Origin: Bacteroidales bacterium
GTDB taxonomy: Bacteria; Bacteroidota; Bacteroidia; Bacteroidales; UBA7960
Assembly (NCBI GenBank): GCA_003552075.1
Contig: PUOJ01000193.1
Span: forward strand, 1-32,947
DNA: 32,947 nt
Direction: 5' to 3'
This document shows, in pieces, positions 32,872-32,947 of this stretch (its first letter is position 1; each line of letters starts with the position of its first letter). The notes beneath the pieces are model-generated. The model saw only the letters and a program-made list of their open reading frames with translations. It had not been told where the DNA came from and searched no databases. A program made the translations under genes and the position numbers.

Positions 32872-32947
32872 GGGCGCTTAGCTCAGTTGGTTCAGAGCAC
32901 CTGCCTTACAAGCAGGGGGTCACTAGTTCGAATCTAGTAGCGCCCAC
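32872..32947 (+). tRNA. tRNA-Val (anticodon UAC)
   Basis: Full cloverleaf: acceptor GGGCGCT/AGCGCCC, D arm GCTC-AGTTGGTTCA-GAGC, anticodon arm CCTGC-CTTACAA-GCAGG with anticodon TAC, and T arm ACTAG-TTCGAAT-CTAGT. The discriminator is A at 32946, and the window ends one base later with C, consistent with an encoded CCA. Decodes valine codons GUA/GUG and possibly GUN. Confidence 0.96.

Overview
The window looks like a chromosomal segment of an anaerobic or facultative member of the Bacteroidota, probably near Bacteroidales/Marinilabiliales. The basis is Bacteroidota-type -7 boxes (TAnnTTTG) upstream of several genes, lack of strong Shine-Dalgarno sequences, Bacteroidota-like family members (SusA-like periplasmic GH13, S9 peptidase, LuxE-like acyl transferase, AddA-type helicase) and dense short-period repeats between genes. 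I could not run any search, so the lineage is an inference. No phage, transposon, CRISPR array or rRNA was seen. This is a metabolic and housekeeping region.

Layout. 1-511 (+): C-terminal part of RecO, cut by the window edge. 741-4278 (-): three genes in tandem, an ATP-cone/restriction-endonuclease-like fusion, a VanX-type dipeptidase lipoprotein and an exported GH13 cyclomaltodextrinase-like enzyme. 4645-7890 (+): a large AddA-type helicase-nuclease. 8166-13041 (+): NuoE-like, NuoF-like and molybdopterin formate dehydrogenase alpha subunits, together an NAD-linked formate dehydrogenase. 13135-16691 (+): nadA-nadB-nadC, the de novo route from aspartate to nicotinate mononucleotide, met by a convergent pterin-carbinolamine dehydratase. 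17191-19193 (+): meaB, overlapping an exported beta-barrel-like protein. 19371-19934 (-): PlsC-type acyltransferase. 20074-22287 (+): tryptophanase with a promoter, a short leader ORF and a possible attenuator, then mntP. 22562-23548 (-): LuxE-like acyl-protein synthetase. 23963-26274 (+): ruvB and queG, separated by a 326-base spacer with two interleaved stems. 26249-28671: a TetR-type regulator and divergent lnt, with a perfect operator-like palindrome between them. 28864-29907 (-): extended SDR. 29988-32018 (+): exported S9 peptidase. 32304-32672 (-): DoxX-like protein, insulated by a bidirectional terminator. 32872-end: tRNA-Val(UAC) with a clear promoter.

How the genes relate. The formate dehydrogenase would deliver formate electrons to NAD+, and the adjacent nad genes make NAD. 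The proximity is suggestive but not proof of co-regulation. RecO, AddA and RuvB are recombination-repair functions, but they lie in separate transcription units.

The most unusual content is between genes. At least eight octamer arrays (GTCYTTTT / GACCTTTC type) all carry the pyrimidine-rich strand on top, whatever the gene direction. There are several heptamer arrays and a two-copy hairpin repeat whose differences keep the stem pairable. The best candidates for undescribed regulation are the tryptophanase leader and the ruvB-queG spacer.
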